From positions 77,442-141,441 of the forward strand of contig VGMF01000003.1 in assembly GCA_016866475.1 (NCBI GenBank): DNA of 64,000 nucleotides, written 5' to 3'. Positions 34,799 to 43,646 of the stretch are shown one piece after another. This DNA is from Chlamydiota bacterium (lineage in GTDB: Bacteria; Chlamydiota; Chlamydiia; Chlamydiales; RGXB01). The notes under the pieces were generated by a model. That model ran no database searches. It had not been told where the DNA came from and saw only the letters and a program-made list of their open reading frames with translations. Within the stretch, counting starts at the first letter, position 1. Each line of letters opens with the position of its first letter. A program made the translations under genes and the position numbers.

Positions 34799-36145
34799 CT
34801 ATAGTTTTTTTAGGACTCTGCATCCGAACCGGGTATAAACTTCCCCTTCTTTAGACCCGGATGAGCGTTCTTTATAAACTTTTTTTATTATAGACACCGC
34901 TGCATCTGCCGTTTCAAGACCCTTCCCCTCGCGCTTGATCGCAGAGATAGCGCATTGTCTCGGGAAATGCACCACCAAGACATTTTCAATAGAATCTACA
35001 ATATTTTGCATAGACATTTCAGGCCTAGCTCTCTCTTTTCCCTTGAAATTCAAGAGAAACCCCGGAAAGGGGTTTTGAAGAACGGAGCTATTCAGTACAT
35101 TAAGTTTCATAATGATTGCATTGACATTTGCAAAACCAAATAGATCCGAAACTTCGTTGTGGATATATTCAAGGTTTGTAAACCGTCCGTTTTTTTTAAG
35201 GATGATTTTCCCCTCTTTAGCACTCGGCAGAGTGTCTGTTACTAGTAGAGATAAATCGACCGGGGAATCTAGAGTTGTCTGTACAAATAGTGGCAGGGTG
35301 TCAAAAAAAGAGAGAATCGGATTATTTATCTGCCTAACCAAAACATGGGTTTTTTCTTTTAAGACATTTTGAAGTTCTTTTGAATCATGGAGCAATTTCC
35401 ACACAGCGCCATGCCCGCAAGGAGCCTTTCTTATGTTTTGAAGCTCATCCAAGCACCACTTTCCCTGTCTATCCACATAAGGAACGAGAGGCTGCTCCAG
35501 CAGGTAAAATGAGGACTTGGGTCTATCGAAAAATTTTTTTTCCTCTAAAAACCTTAAAAGAAGCTCTTTATTATTTTTGGAAGCTGAAGTCATCAAAACA
35601 ATCGGAGTCAACTCACTCTCACCAAAAAGCTCTTCCATCAACCTTTCTTTGGACTGAATATCAAGAATGATCCACTCAAGTAAGGTTTTTTCCATGAATG
35701 GGTAGAGAAAAGCCGGAAGTGGCTCTTGAGTAACCTCATCTTTAAAATTCAGCCTTTCGGCAGTACCTCCTAAGACAACAACTTCTATGATATTTTTTTG
35801 ATAAGAGATCCCTTTTTTGAAGTTGTTTTCATCGAAATCAGGTTTTATGGGAGCATAAGGGTAGGCCTCAAACGGGATTTCCACTTCATGATGGAGCATC
35901 TCAATGATTTTTTTTTCTAAACCTTTCACTCCGCCAATCGGAAAAAAAAATTGGTCTATTTCGTCCAGCCATAGCATCAAAGATTGCCATCTTAATTGGT
36001 CGAGCTTACCATTTAAAAATATTTCAAAAATATGCCCCTGGCCTATCTCAAAAACAGTTTTTTTTAGATAATTTTCCCTTTCCTCTTTTGTGCAAGAGGT
36101 TTTTCTTTTCTTTTTTTCTATCTGTTCCGAGGGGTGAAATTTCAT
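34799..36145 (-). CDS. UDPGP-family nucleotidyltransferase, divergent active site
   Basis: The 448-residue protein resembles eukaryote-type UDP-glucose/UDP-N-acetylhexosamine pyrophosphorylases. The Rossmann nucleotide loop reads VVLGGTAERLNF (about 126-137), where active enzymes have LAGGxGTRLG followed by PK. The Thr-Arg and PK residues are changed here. RQINNPILSFF (about 268-278) matches the QxDNPL substrate motif with changes, and APCGHGAVWK matches the PxGHGxI/V region. It corresponds to the chlamydial UDP-glucose pyrophosphorylase-like protein (CT715 type). Its product may be UDP-glucose, but the altered loop makes activity uncertain. Confidence 0.72.
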   Translation of the reverse strand: MKFHPSEQIEKKKRKTSCTKEERENYLKKTVFEIGQGHIFEIFLNGKLDQLRWQSLMLWLDEIDQFFFPIGGVKGLEKKIIEMLHHEVEIPFEAYPYAPIKPDFDENNFKKGISYQKNIIEVVVLGGTAERLNFKDEVTQEPLPAFLYPFMEKTLLEWIILDIQSKERLMEELFGESELTPIVLMTSASKNNKELLLRFLEEKKFFDRPKSSFYLLEQPLVPYVDRQGKWCLDELQNIRKAPCGHGAVWKLLHDSKELQNVLKEKTHVLVRQINNPILSFFDTLPLFVQTTLDSPVDLSLLVTDTLPSAKEGKIILKKNGRFTNLEYIHNEVSDLFGFANVNAIIMKLNVLNSSVLQNPFPGFLLNFKGKERARPEMSMQNIVDSIENVLVVHFPRQCAISAIKREGKGLETADAAVSIIKKVYKERSSGSKEGEVYTRFGCRVLKKL

Positions 36146-36272
36146 TAGAAAATATCCTGTCTCTATCGAAAATTAACGGTTCCGTCATATATTCCGCTAT
36201 GTAAAAAATTGACCTTTTCCGGTTTATTTTGGTATCTTCTGCGAAGTAGCATATAAAACCAAGGTAGGCTCT

Positions 36273-36557
36273 ATGTCAGCAGCAGCAGCAACAAAAAAAG
36301 CTTCGGCTAAAAAAGCTAATTCAGCGTTCATGAAACCGCTCAAACCTTCAGCGGATCTTGCAAAAGTGATCGGTTCTTCACCCCTCCCAAGAACCGAAGC
36401 GGTGAAAAAAATGTGGGATTACATCAAGAAGCATAAACTGCAAGATGCAAAAAATAGACGTAATATCAATGCAGACGAGAACCTCAAGGTCATTTTTAAG
36501 AAAAATCAAGTGACCATGTTCGAGCTCGCAAAAATCCTTTCAAAGCACCTCTCGTAG
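36273..36557 (+). CDS. SWIB/MDM2 domain protein
   Basis: The 94-residue protein has a basic Ala/Lys N-terminus (1-22) and a single SWIB domain: LAKVIGSSPLPRTEAVKKMWDYIKKHKLQD, then RRNINADENLKVIF. SWIB domains are eukaryotic chromatin-remodelling modules, and chlamydiae are among the few bacteria with stand-alone copies, thought to act on chromatin or DNA topology. It is followed by ispD, whose GTG overlaps the TAG stop. The position near prfB matches C. trachomatis (CT460). Confidence 0.93.
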   Translation: MSAAAATKKASAKKANSAFMKPLKPSADLAKVIGSSPLPRTEAVKKMWDYIKKHKLQDAKNRRNINADENLKVIFKKNQVTMFELAKILSKHLS

Positions 36558-37186
36558 TGGATCGTATAGGACTCATTCTCCTGGCAGGGGGTAGCTCTTT
36601 GCGCTTTTCTAAAAAAAAGCTAAAGCAGCTTCTCCCTGTTTGTGGCCTCCCTTTATATCTTTACACGTTATCACGCCTTCAAAAGGCCTATCGCTTCTAC
36701 GACATCGTAGTCGTCCTCAATCCCTCTATTAAGGCCCCTAATGGCCTTAAAACCGCATTGCCGGGCAAATCCTGGATCGAATCGGTTTATTCCGGATTCA
36801 ATTTTTTACCATCGGAGGTCGACAAGGTGTTGGTGCATGATGCAGCTCGTCCTTTTTTTGACGCCTCCGATCTTTTAAACCTCATTGAACAATCCCAAAC
36901 GACTAGTGTCGCTTCGTTAGGGTCCAAAGAACGCAACACCCTAGCAAGAATCGAGGAGAGTACAATCGATATAATAGACCGCACCCATATATGGGAAATT
37001 TTCACACCCCAGATTGCAAATCGTGAAATTTTCCTCTTGCCAATCAGCCCTACTAGCACCGATCTGATCACCCACGCCCTGTCCCATGGCGTTCAAGGAA
37101 AAATTTTTCCCTCCAACCCCTTGAATATTAAGATCACCTACCCCCAAGATGAGGTTATTGGCGAAACGCTTGCAAAGGTTTTCTAG
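36557..37186 (+). CDS. ispD: 2-C-methyl-D-erythritol 4-phosphate cytidylyltransferase
   Basis: IspD uses CTP and MEP to make CDP-ME in isoprenoid synthesis, one step before IspE in this window. The 209-residue protein has LLAGGSSLRFSKKKLKQLLPV (CTP loop, about 6-26), VHDAARPF (about 95-102) and the TPQ segment in WEIFTPQIANR. The usual GxGxR loop is GGSSLR here. The start is GTG at 36557, sharing a base with the SWIB stop codon. It is somewhat shorter than E. coli IspD (236). Confidence 0.88.
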   Translation: MDRIGLILLAGGSSLRFSKKKLKQLLPVCGLPLYLYTLSRLQKAYRFYDIVVVLNPSIKAPNGLKTALPGKSWIESVYSGFNFLPSEVDKVLVHDAARPFFDASDLLNLIEQSQTTSVASLGSKERNTLARIEESTIDIIDRTHIWEIFTPQIANREIFLLPISPTSTDLITHALSHGVQGKIFPSNPLNIKITYPQDEVIGETLAKVF

Positions 37187-37262
37187 AATAGGCCCCTTTT
37201 CTTGTCATCAAATAGAAAAAAAGCTAAAATATCCCCTTAAGAAAAATTATTTTTACACCTTT

Positions 37263-38006
37263 ATGCAAAGATATAAGATCCGCGTTGCCTATGACGGCAC
37301 AGGATTTTGCGGATTTCAAAAACAGCAAAACAGCCCTACGATCCAAGGGGCACTTGAGGGGGCGCTTTTTGATCTTGATGCAAAAGAGGTACAAGTAGTA
37401 GGGGCATCAAGAACCGATGCGGGTGTCCATGCCTGGGGGCAAATGGCCCATTTTGATCTTCTGCAACCGAGAGATCCCATGAGCGTCCAGAGGGCGATGA
37501 ATGCCCGCCTTCCAAAAGAGATCAGAGTATTAAATATCGAAACAGCCGCTTCCGATTTTCATGCCCGCTTCGACGCTAAAAAAAAGACCTACACTTATAC
37601 GCTCTCTACATCAGAGCTCCAATCCCCTTTCCATCGTCTCCATTCACTGCATTTCCCCCATCCTCTTGACCTTCTTCTCATGGAGAAGGCTTCAAACGTT
37701 CTTGAGGGGACCCGCGATTTTACCCAATTTGCAAATACAACAACGGAAAAAAACCGTCCCCCTTCTAATTCCAGGACACTTTACAATGTCTTTTTTAAGG
37801 TGGAAAAAGAGTTTTTGGTCTTCTCCTTTACCGGTAACGGTTTTTTATACAACATGGTGCGCAATCTTGTCGGCGCTTTGCTTGAAGTAGGGCAAAAAAA
37901 ACTCTCTTTTGAGGATTTTAAAGCCCTTTTGTCTCCTGAGATTCGACCCCGTTGCTACACCACAATGCCCCCTCAAGCACTTTGCCTGAAAGAAATCCTC
38001 TACTAA
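37263..38006 (+). CDS. truA: tRNA pseudouridine(38-40) synthase
   Basis: TruA modifies U38-40 in the anticodon arm of many tRNAs. From ATG 37263 it has 247 residues, with YDGTGFCGFQKQ (10-21) and the catalytic D52 in GASRTDAGVHAWGQ. FLYNMVRNLVGALLEVG is the conserved C-terminal helix. The frame is open back to 37149 inside ispD, but residues before 37263 are not TruA-like. No clear ribosome-binding site precedes the ATG. SWIB-ispD-truA order is chlamydial. Confidence 0.92.
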   Translation: MQRYKIRVAYDGTGFCGFQKQQNSPTIQGALEGALFDLDAKEVQVVGASRTDAGVHAWGQMAHFDLLQPRDPMSVQRAMNARLPKEIRVLNIETAASDFHARFDAKKKTYTYTLSTSELQSPFHRLHSLHFPHPLDLLLMEKASNVLEGTRDFTQFANTTTEKNRPPSNSRTLYNVFFKVEKEFLVFSFTGNGFLYNMVRNLVGALLEVGQKKLSFEDFKALLSPEIRPRCYTTMPPQALCLKEILY

Positions 38007-38141
38007 GACTTTTTTATCAGGGGTTAAATGCTCCTCTTTTATAATCGAGAGGAAAACCTTCCTCTAACAAATTAAAAATATCTTTTTTTTATCCTTACAA
38101 AATGTTAAACTAAATTTCTTAATTGATATTTTGGTATTTGT

Positions 38142-38987
38142 ATGGTTTACAGGATATTTCTTTTATTCACCCTTTCATTTTCTTTAGTTTCAGAACAAAA
38201 GTATATTCAAGCTCATCTAGAGGGCCAGCTTGGCAATCAATTTTTCATCATTGCAAATGCCCTAAGTCATGCCTACGAGAATAATGCAATAGCTACATTC
38301 CCTGATTTAAAAGAAAGCACCTCCTATAATATACCTCTCAACTACGAAAAAGTATTTTTTCGGTTGAATACTTTTCGACCAGATAGCCCATTTGAGGTTT
38401 ATCAACAGCCCGAATTCCACTACCGACCCCTCCCCTTTCTAGGGAATATGAAACTCTACGGCTTCTATCAATCGGAAAAATTTTTTAAGAAGCATTTTGA
38501 CCGGATACGCCCCTATTTTGAGCCCTCCGAGGAGGTCATGACAACTTTAAAAAGGGATTATGCGGATATACTTGAGCATCCAAAAACTGTGGGTGTCCAT
38601 GTGCGAACATGCATAGAAAACAATCCCACCTACCATCCATTTGCCACTTGGAAATACCTGAAAAAAGCGCTGAAATTTTTCGGTAAAGAGTACCGTTTTA
38701 TCATCATTTCGAATGAACCGGATCGGGTGGAAAGATACGTACGAGGAATCGCTCCCGGATTTGATCTCACCTTCATCCGAGGGAATCCCCACTATATTGA
38801 CTTCTACCTTTTAAGCATGTGCAAACATCAGGTAACTGCAAATTCAACCTTCTCCTGGTGGGCAGCATATTTAAATAAGAATCCAGACAAAAAAGTCGTA
38901 TCTCCCTCCTGCAAGCGCTGGTTTGGAATTATGTATAAAGATTTCGATACAAAAGACATTCAACCGGATACCTGGATTCAAATTTAA
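38142..38987 (+). CDS. GT11-type (alpha-1,2-fucosyltransferase-like) glycosyltransferase with N-terminal signal sequence
   Basis: The 281-residue protein resembles GT11 enzymes. GQLGNQFFIIANALS (about 29-43) is the N-terminal family motif, GVHVRTCIE (about 149-157) matches the HxRxxD donor-binding peptide, and NSTFSWWAAYLN (about 236-247) is the typical C-terminal motif. Residues 1-17 (MVYRIFLLFTLSFSLVS) look like a Sec signal or anchor, unusual for bacterial GT11 enzymes, which are cytosolic. It faces a GT2 gene that also has a signal peptide. The sugar donor need not be GDP-fucose. The AT-rich region may be acquired. Confidence 0.78.
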   Translation: MVYRIFLLFTLSFSLVSEQKYIQAHLEGQLGNQFFIIANALSHAYENNAIATFPDLKESTSYNIPLNYEKVFFRLNTFRPDSPFEVYQQPEFHYRPLPFLGNMKLYGFYQSEKFFKKHFDRIRPYFEPSEEVMTTLKRDYADILEHPKTVGVHVRTCIENNPTYHPFATWKYLKKALKFFGKEYRFIIISNEPDRVERYVRGIAPGFDLTFIRGNPHYIDFYLLSMCKHQVTANSTFSWWAAYLNKNPDKKVVSPSCKRWFGIMYKDFDTKDIQPDTWIQI

Positions 38988-38992
38988 TTCCT

Positions 38993-39787
38993 TTAGAGAG
39001 CTTGGTAGGGCTTTTTTCTCTTAATATATCTTTCAGTAGCAACTTGAAACTCTGGTTTTAGTTTAAAATCACTTATGGGGTTGGATGTATTGTAGACGTA
39101 GAGCTCGTTTGGTATAAATCTATAATGGCCATTTCTTGCCATCTCCATCATCGGTAGCATTAATGCAACATCGGCAGCTACCTGATAAAATTGCCTTTTG
39201 TACATAAAATCGATTTTCGCAATTTTTTTAAACAACCATGCCTTGTAGGTTCTAAGGTGGCTAAAATAAAAGGGGCACATTCTAAAAAAATTTAAATTTT
39301 TTGTAGGTGCAACTGCTTGACAATGCCCTTTTTCGTTAAATGTTGTCCTATATTGCCCATAGGTGATCCAGATATCAGCCTCTTTATCATCATACACTTC
39401 GGCTAAAACTTTTAAAACCTGAGGGTGAGCCAATGTATCGTCCCCATCAAGGGTGACCACGATCTCATCGTCATCAATATACTTGTGGGTATAAAAATAG
39501 AAATTGGACATTGTTCCTTGATTAAAGAGATTGGAGAAAAGTGCCACCTTCTCTTTTCTTGGATGATTTTCAATAAATTTATTAGCTATTTCCAACGTCC
39601 GGTCACTAGAGGCATCGTTGACATAAATCACCCGAAAATTTTCATAGTCTTGACTCAATGCGCTCTGAAGATTTTGCTTCACCCATTTTTGATTATTATA
39701 GGAAAGAATCAAAATGACAAATTTTGACGCCTCACAAAAACCCAAAATAGGGATAAGGACCATTAAGATCAAAAATAGACTTTTCAT
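38993..39787 (-). CDS. GT2-family glycosyltransferase with N-terminal signal peptide
   Basis: The 264-residue protein has a signal peptide-like start (MKSLFLILMVLIPILGFCEA). A GT-A domain follows: VILILSYNNQKWVKQNLQSA, VIYVNDASSDRTLE and the metal-binding D114-G-D116-D117 in VVTLDGDDTLAHP. This is a family 2 transferase of unknown specificity. A nucleotide-sugar enzyme outside the cytoplasm is unexpected in bacteria. It may be inner-membrane-anchored with the catalytic part outside, or delivered to the host. It converges with the GT11-like gene with 5 bp between stops. Confidence 0.8.
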   Translation of the reverse strand: MKSLFLILMVLIPILGFCEASKFVILILSYNNQKWVKQNLQSALSQDYENFRVIYVNDASSDRTLEIANKFIENHPRKEKVALFSNLFNQGTMSNFYFYTHKYIDDDEIVVTLDGDDTLAHPQVLKVLAEVYDDKEADIWITYGQYRTTFNEKGHCQAVAPTKNLNFFRMCPFYFSHLRTYKAWLFKKIAKIDFMYKRQFYQVAADVALMLPMMEMARNGHYRFIPNELYVYNTSNPISDFKLKPEFQVATERYIKRKKPYQAL

Positions 39788-40015
39788 AATCTAAACCATT
39801 CTAAACTGTTCAAAAAGATAGAGTAAAAGAAAGATTTGGGTAAATGGAAAACAAGGGGACACTATTTTAATACCCCCCTTTTTAATTAAAGAGTCCCGTT
39901 TTTTCACGCTTGGGCCTAGATCGTCAAGAGGACAGCGATTTTTGAAAAATGGATTTGAGAAATCGCTTGCCCGAGAACACCCGTTTAAGTTAATATATAA
40001 CCCGTTTTCATACAT

Positions 40016-40098
40016 GCCGATGTGGTGGAATGGTAGACGCGGTAGACTCAAAATCTACTCTAGGCGACTAGGTGCTGGTTCGAGTCCGGTCATCGGCA
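40016..40098 (+). tRNA. tRNA-Leu (anticodon CAA)
   Basis: The 83-nt sequence folds with acceptor arms GCCGATG/CATCGGC and discriminator A. It has a leucine-type D arm, anticodon loop CTCAAAA with CAA, a long variable arm and T arm GGTTCGAGTCC. CCA is not encoded. It stands alone between the GT2 gene and brnQ. Confidence 0.95.
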
Positions 40099-40134
40099 TT
40101 CTAAAGGAGGTCTTTTTTGGATCTCCTTTTTATT

Positions 40135-41241
40135 TTAAGACTGTACTAGAGATTTGGCTCTATTTCTATGAATAAAAAAGCGGCCTGTATTGAAAAGTGT
40201 GATTGCGATGATCACAGGGTAGGTGAATTCAAGGATGGGTGCCAGAATACGAGCTATCGTCGAAAACTCAAGGTAAGCAACGGTAAATGCAATCACGAGG
40301 GTTAAGAGGAGGGCAATCCATTTCTTTTGGCAACCCCACACATGCTCTTGCAAAAAATTTGTAAAAAGGCGTGTCAATACAAGCGCGGTTGTAAGGCAAG
40401 CTAAAATACTTGTAAGAGCCACCAGCTTTCCCCCAACATCGCCCAAAATAACCTTGGCAATCATTGAAAGGACTAATTGCGGTTCTACATCTACCACATA
40501 ACTATTGTAACAAGAACCTAAGTAGACAAACGCTATATAAATAGATCCTAATAGGAAGGCTGCAAGGATCGAGGCGCTTAAAAACACTTTGTTGCGCACA
40601 TCCTGCCTTTCAAAATACAATCGATCCAGATGTTCAAGTATAAAAATAGAAAAAAACAGGGCTGCTATAAGATCCATTGTTTGGTAGCCTTGAAAAAACC
40701 CCTCAATAAAAGCCCCTTTTGTATTCAAACTTGACCCCTCGGGCCCAACACCTTTGAACCCAAAAAAAAGGATTGCCCCGATGCAAAAAAGCAGTATCGG
40801 GGTCAAAAACTTCCCTAGGGAATTGACTAAAATTGCCCTTCTGAAAGTGAGAAAAGAAATCAAAAGACAGGTTGAGGCGCTTACAATAGTCAAACTGGAG
40901 TTTGGAATAAAAAACTGCACCCCTCCATGAATCACCGTCAAACAACGGGCTAAAACGCCGAAAGGCCCCATCAGTGCAAGTGCTACAAAGGAAAAATAAA
41001 ATGTCCCTTTAGGCCCAAAAAATCTTAAAAACTTCCCCAGGTCTCCTTTATACAATGAGATTGCCCAAACTCCAAAAAAAGGGAGAGCGACTCCAGAGAC
41101 TAAAATCCCTAAAGAGGCAATCCATGGGTGGGATGAGGCCTCCACCCCAACTAAAAGAGGAAAAACCAAATTACCGGATCCAAAAAACATGGAAAATAGG
41201 GCAAATCCAGACTCCACGGTGTTTTTCAAATTTCTTTCCAA
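40135..41241 (-). CDS. brnQ: Branched-chain amino acid carrier, LIVCS family (BrnQ)
   Basis: The protein has 368 residues and about 11 hydrophobic segments. The first segment GFALFSMFFGSGNLVFPLLVG (about 12-32) is the LIVCS signature. It is a cation-coupled importer of leucine, isoleucine and valine, which intracellular chlamydiae take from the host. The start is TTG at 41241, preceded by AAAGGGGAC at good spacing. It is slightly shorter than E. coli BrnQ (439) at the C-terminus. The region upstream contains a palindrome. Confidence 0.9.
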   Translation of the reverse strand: MERNLKNTVESGFALFSMFFGSGNLVFPLLVGVEASSHPWIASLGILVSGVALPFFGVWAISLYKGDLGKFLRFFGPKGTFYFSFVALALMGPFGVLARCLTVIHGGVQFFIPNSSLTIVSASTCLLISFLTFRRAILVNSLGKFLTPILLFCIGAILFFGFKGVGPEGSSLNTKGAFIEGFFQGYQTMDLIAALFFSIFILEHLDRLYFERQDVRNKVFLSASILAAFLLGSIYIAFVYLGSCYNSYVVDVEPQLVLSMIAKVILGDVGGKLVALTSILACLTTALVLTRLFTNFLQEHVWGCQKKWIALLLTLVIAFTVAYLEFSTIARILAPILEFTYPVIIAITLFNTGRFFIHRNRAKSLVQS

Positions 41242-41551
41242 TTTGTCCCCTTTTTTTGCTATTCATAGTGGCAGAATTCAAACTCTGAGCAAAATGTTTA
41301 AAAAACATGCCCGGTTTTAAAGCCTTTATGACTGTATAATCTCTTTAGTTAGAATGGAAAAGACTATATATTAAAGAAAAAAATTTTGCAAAATAAATGG
41401 GGCTTTGTTCCCACTAAACATCTCAGCTCTTTGCTGGGGCGTTTGCGTAAAAAAAAGAGAAGATTTTTTACAATCTTCCCTTTTTCCATCGTGAGGGCTA
41501 CGAAAAAAATTAGTCCCTAGATGCTATGAGATGTAGTGGTTTTCGCCTTGG
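41242..41551. other. 310-bp intergenic region upstream of brnQ
   Basis: I see no gene here. It holds the terminator of the next leftward gene (41447-41480) and a 15-bp palindrome ATGTTTAAAAAACAT at 41294-41308, 53 bp before the brnQ start. A TATAAT hexamer on the plus strand near 41334 lacks a good -35. The palindrome could be an operator or a small hairpin. Confidence 0.5.
41447..41480 (-). terminator. Terminator of the 166-residue gene
   Basis: Read leftward, GAAGATT (complement of 41472-41478) and AATCTTC (complement of 41459-41465) pair around a 6-nt loop and are followed by a T-rich tract of about nine (the A run at 41449-41456). It lies about 75 bp after the stop of the gene at 41552. 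Confidence 0.8.
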
Positions 41552-42052
41552 CTAAGATGGGAGATCCTTTAAACTATTTTCCGGTATATTTGAGAAAGCC
41601 GTAACGATCAATTTAGCTTCCGGGGACATCGCCGCTTGGTCTTCTGCATGCATTTCATTTAAAAGAGCACTCACCTCGGAGCCATACAAATGGACAATCA
41701 AAGTCTGGTCTATCTGAGTATCTTTCAATATTGTTGCCATGAAAACGTTTGGATTTCTTACGCCTGCATCCCAGAGTAGGAGCATAGCCTCAATATTTCT
41801 TTGGAGTGGAGCGATAGAACCCTCTTCAGCGATCCGTATTTTTACAAGCTCCTGCACCTTCATGGCATCAAAATCAGAACTGGATCGAAATTTCTCCTCC
41901 AAAAGTCCAAACTCATTTTCCGAGCGTACCGCCTCGATCTGCGTTTCGTCAGTGACCGGAGAGGCCGCGTCTTTAGAGCATAGTCCTAAAACCGGCGCTA
42001 GAGTCACTAGACCAAAAAGAAAAAGAATTTTTTTTAAAATCAAGATGTGCAT
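41552..42052 (-). CDS. Secreted hypothetical protein
   Basis: I do not recognise this 166-residue protein. Residues 1-24 form a signal peptide (MHILILKKILFLFGLVTLAPV), ending in LGLCSKD. A Cys at the likely cleavage site suggests a lipoprotein, though Leu at -1 is not ideal for a lipobox. The mature part is acidic and mostly helical by residue pattern. It has its own terminator and diverges from the HAD phosphatase gene. Confidence 0.6.
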   Translation of the reverse strand: MHILILKKILFLFGLVTLAPVLGLCSKDAASPVTDETQIEAVRSENEFGLLEEKFRSSSDFDAMKVQELVKIRIAEEGSIAPLQRNIEAMLLLWDAGVRNPNVFMATILKDTQIDQTLIVHLYGSEVSALLNEMHAEDQAAMSPEAKLIVTAFSNIPENSLKDLPS

Positions 42053-42137
42053 CTCATCATTCCTTTTTAATTAGACAAAATTATAAATTAACGGCATCAT
42101 TTAATCTATAAATAAATTGATCAACTTACCTAACTTT

Positions 42138-42836
42138 ATGATTGAGAATATCTTGGATTTCGACGCGTTCTTGTTTGATCTTGATGGCACCCTCATTGAC
42201 ACTGAGCCCCTTCATATGGCCGCTTGGAAGCAAACTGTTCAAACCTATGGATTTACACTGAATTGGTCTTTAAAACAGTATCTTTCAAATGCCTTAGTTT
42301 CTAGGCCCCATCTGTTTGAGGCGATTTACCATGCTTGCCCGGGGCTCAAAGAGCTTTTTCCTAATGGGGAGCTTTTACGACAAGAGAAGATCCGGATCTA
42401 TGAAGATTTGCTGCTCAAAAGCCCACCCGAATGGACCTTAGGGGCATTAGAGTTTTTGTCATGGCTTAAAGATCATAATAAAGAGATGGTGATTGTGACC
42501 AATTCACCCCGCAAGCATGTGGATACCTATAAACACCTTCCATTTACCAATTTTTTTAAGAAAATTTTAACAATCGATGATTTTGTCCATCCGAAGCCTG
42601 ATCCCGCAGGCTACCTATCAGCTCTATCCTTTCTAAAAAAAAAGGGGCAGGATTGCCTTGTATTTGAAGACTCTTTAAAAGGGATCCTTTCGGCAAAAAA
42701 CGCGGGGGTTAAATCTCTTTTGATTGCTACCGAAGATTATAAAAAAAGCGCCTCGATTCCGACAACCGAACCTTTCGCCCCTTCATTTCAAGACATTCTT
42801 TTCAGAATTTGTAAAAAAACCGGGTACTCGGCTTAG
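42138..42836 (+). CDS. HAD-superfamily hydrolase, beta-phosphoglucomutase/phosphatase-like
   Basis: The 232-residue protein has the HAD core: FLFDLDGTLIDTEPLH (motif I, catalytic Asp14/Asp16), VTNSPRKHV (motif II, about 124-132), and KPDPAGYLSAL with LVFEDSLKGILSAKNAG (motifs III and IV). The helical cap after motif I is the beta-PGM subgroup I type. It could be a sugar-phosphate phosphatase or phosphoglycolate phosphatase. I chose the ATG at 42138; a TTG at 42117 would add seven residues. Neither has a strong ribosome-binding site. Confidence 0.85.
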   Translation: MIENILDFDAFLFDLDGTLIDTEPLHMAAWKQTVQTYGFTLNWSLKQYLSNALVSRPHLFEAIYHACPGLKELFPNGELLRQEKIRIYEDLLLKSPPEWTLGALEFLSWLKDHNKEMVIVTNSPRKHVDTYKHLPFTNFFKKILTIDDFVHPKPDPAGYLSALSFLKKKGQDCLVFEDSLKGILSAKNAGVKSLLIATEDYKKSASIPTTEPFAPSFQDILFRICKKTGYSA

Positions 42837-42882
42837 TACAAATAACCCCTTTAGCTTCTTTTTTTGATACAGAGAAAAAATT

Positions 42883-43524
42883 TCATGAAGCCTCTTTTCT
42901 CCATCGAACCATCACAGTTTGGCTTTCACCCCAGAGATCCGCATCCTCAATAGAGAATCCGGTGAACGAAATTTCAACTCCCTCTTTAGGCCGTAAAATT
43001 TTTTCCATCTGTTTTTTCAATGCATCCCGATCGACACCCTCAAGTCGAACAACCACACGGTCTTTTTGTTCGAATGAATCGCTTGCCTCTATGTAATCTT
43101 GATGCTGTTTACAACGATACCCGATCAATACTTTAAGCCTTTTTTGATAATGAGCTTGAAAGCGGTTCAAAAATTGGGCTAATTCCAAAGCTATAGAATC
43201 CGTCGCATCATGGATACCACCGCAATCCTCCAAGATCCTGTTTCCAGTTTTTCTGGGCGTATTCTTTTTTGACCCACGACACGAAAAAGCCTCCTTCGGA
43301 ATGTCCCAATAGCCTAAAGGGAGGGATTCTCCGAATAAAAACTCTGTATCGCCCCCGATGTAACGGGGCTCCTCCAAATATGGTCCCGGCCCGGGATGGT
43401 TCAGACTCACCATCTCTTTTTTTGTCGCAGAACAGGGGGTATTGCGGGGATTTTGAGCCGATCCACAGGCACCTAACATCAGTAGAGTTAATACGTTAGA
43501 TTGGATAGTTGAAAATTTTAACAT
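42883..43524 (-). CDS. Lipoprotein, hypothetical
   Basis: From the ATG at 43524 the protein has 213 residues. The N-terminus (MLKFSTIQSNVLTLLMLGAC) ends in a perfect LGAC lipobox, so it should be a lipid-anchored envelope protein. The central part (IALELAQFLNRFQ, LKVLIGYRCKQHQDYI) faintly recalls the start of M15-type D-Ala-D-Ala peptidases (SGYRxxxHN), but the downstream His/Asp metal ligands are not evident. The C-terminal third is a beta/alpha segment (RVVVRLEGVDRDALKKQM). The function is unknown. It follows the DUF115 gene on the same strand. Confidence 0.65.
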   Translation of the reverse strand: MLKFSTIQSNVLTLLMLGACGSAQNPRNTPCSATKKEMVSLNHPGPGPYLEEPRYIGGDTEFLFGESLPLGYWDIPKEAFSCRGSKKNTPRKTGNRILEDCGGIHDATDSIALELAQFLNRFQAHYQKRLKVLIGYRCKQHQDYIEASDSFEQKDRVVVRLEGVDRDALKKQMEKILRPKEGVEISFTGFSIEDADLWGESQTVMVRWRKEAS

Positions 43525-43646
43525 AAAATAGTATATAAAAAGTTGTGAGAGATTATTAGGTATAACAGGAAATTCTACCACCACGTCAAGAGGTTTTAAA
43601 CCTGGACGAGAGTAGTAAGTACGACCGGCGACTTTTGCGCTTCCTT

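Noticed and set aside
39791-40051. Open frame on the minus strand near tRNA-Leu(CAA)
   Set aside because: It overlaps the tRNA antisense, has no family similarity and no ribosome-binding site.
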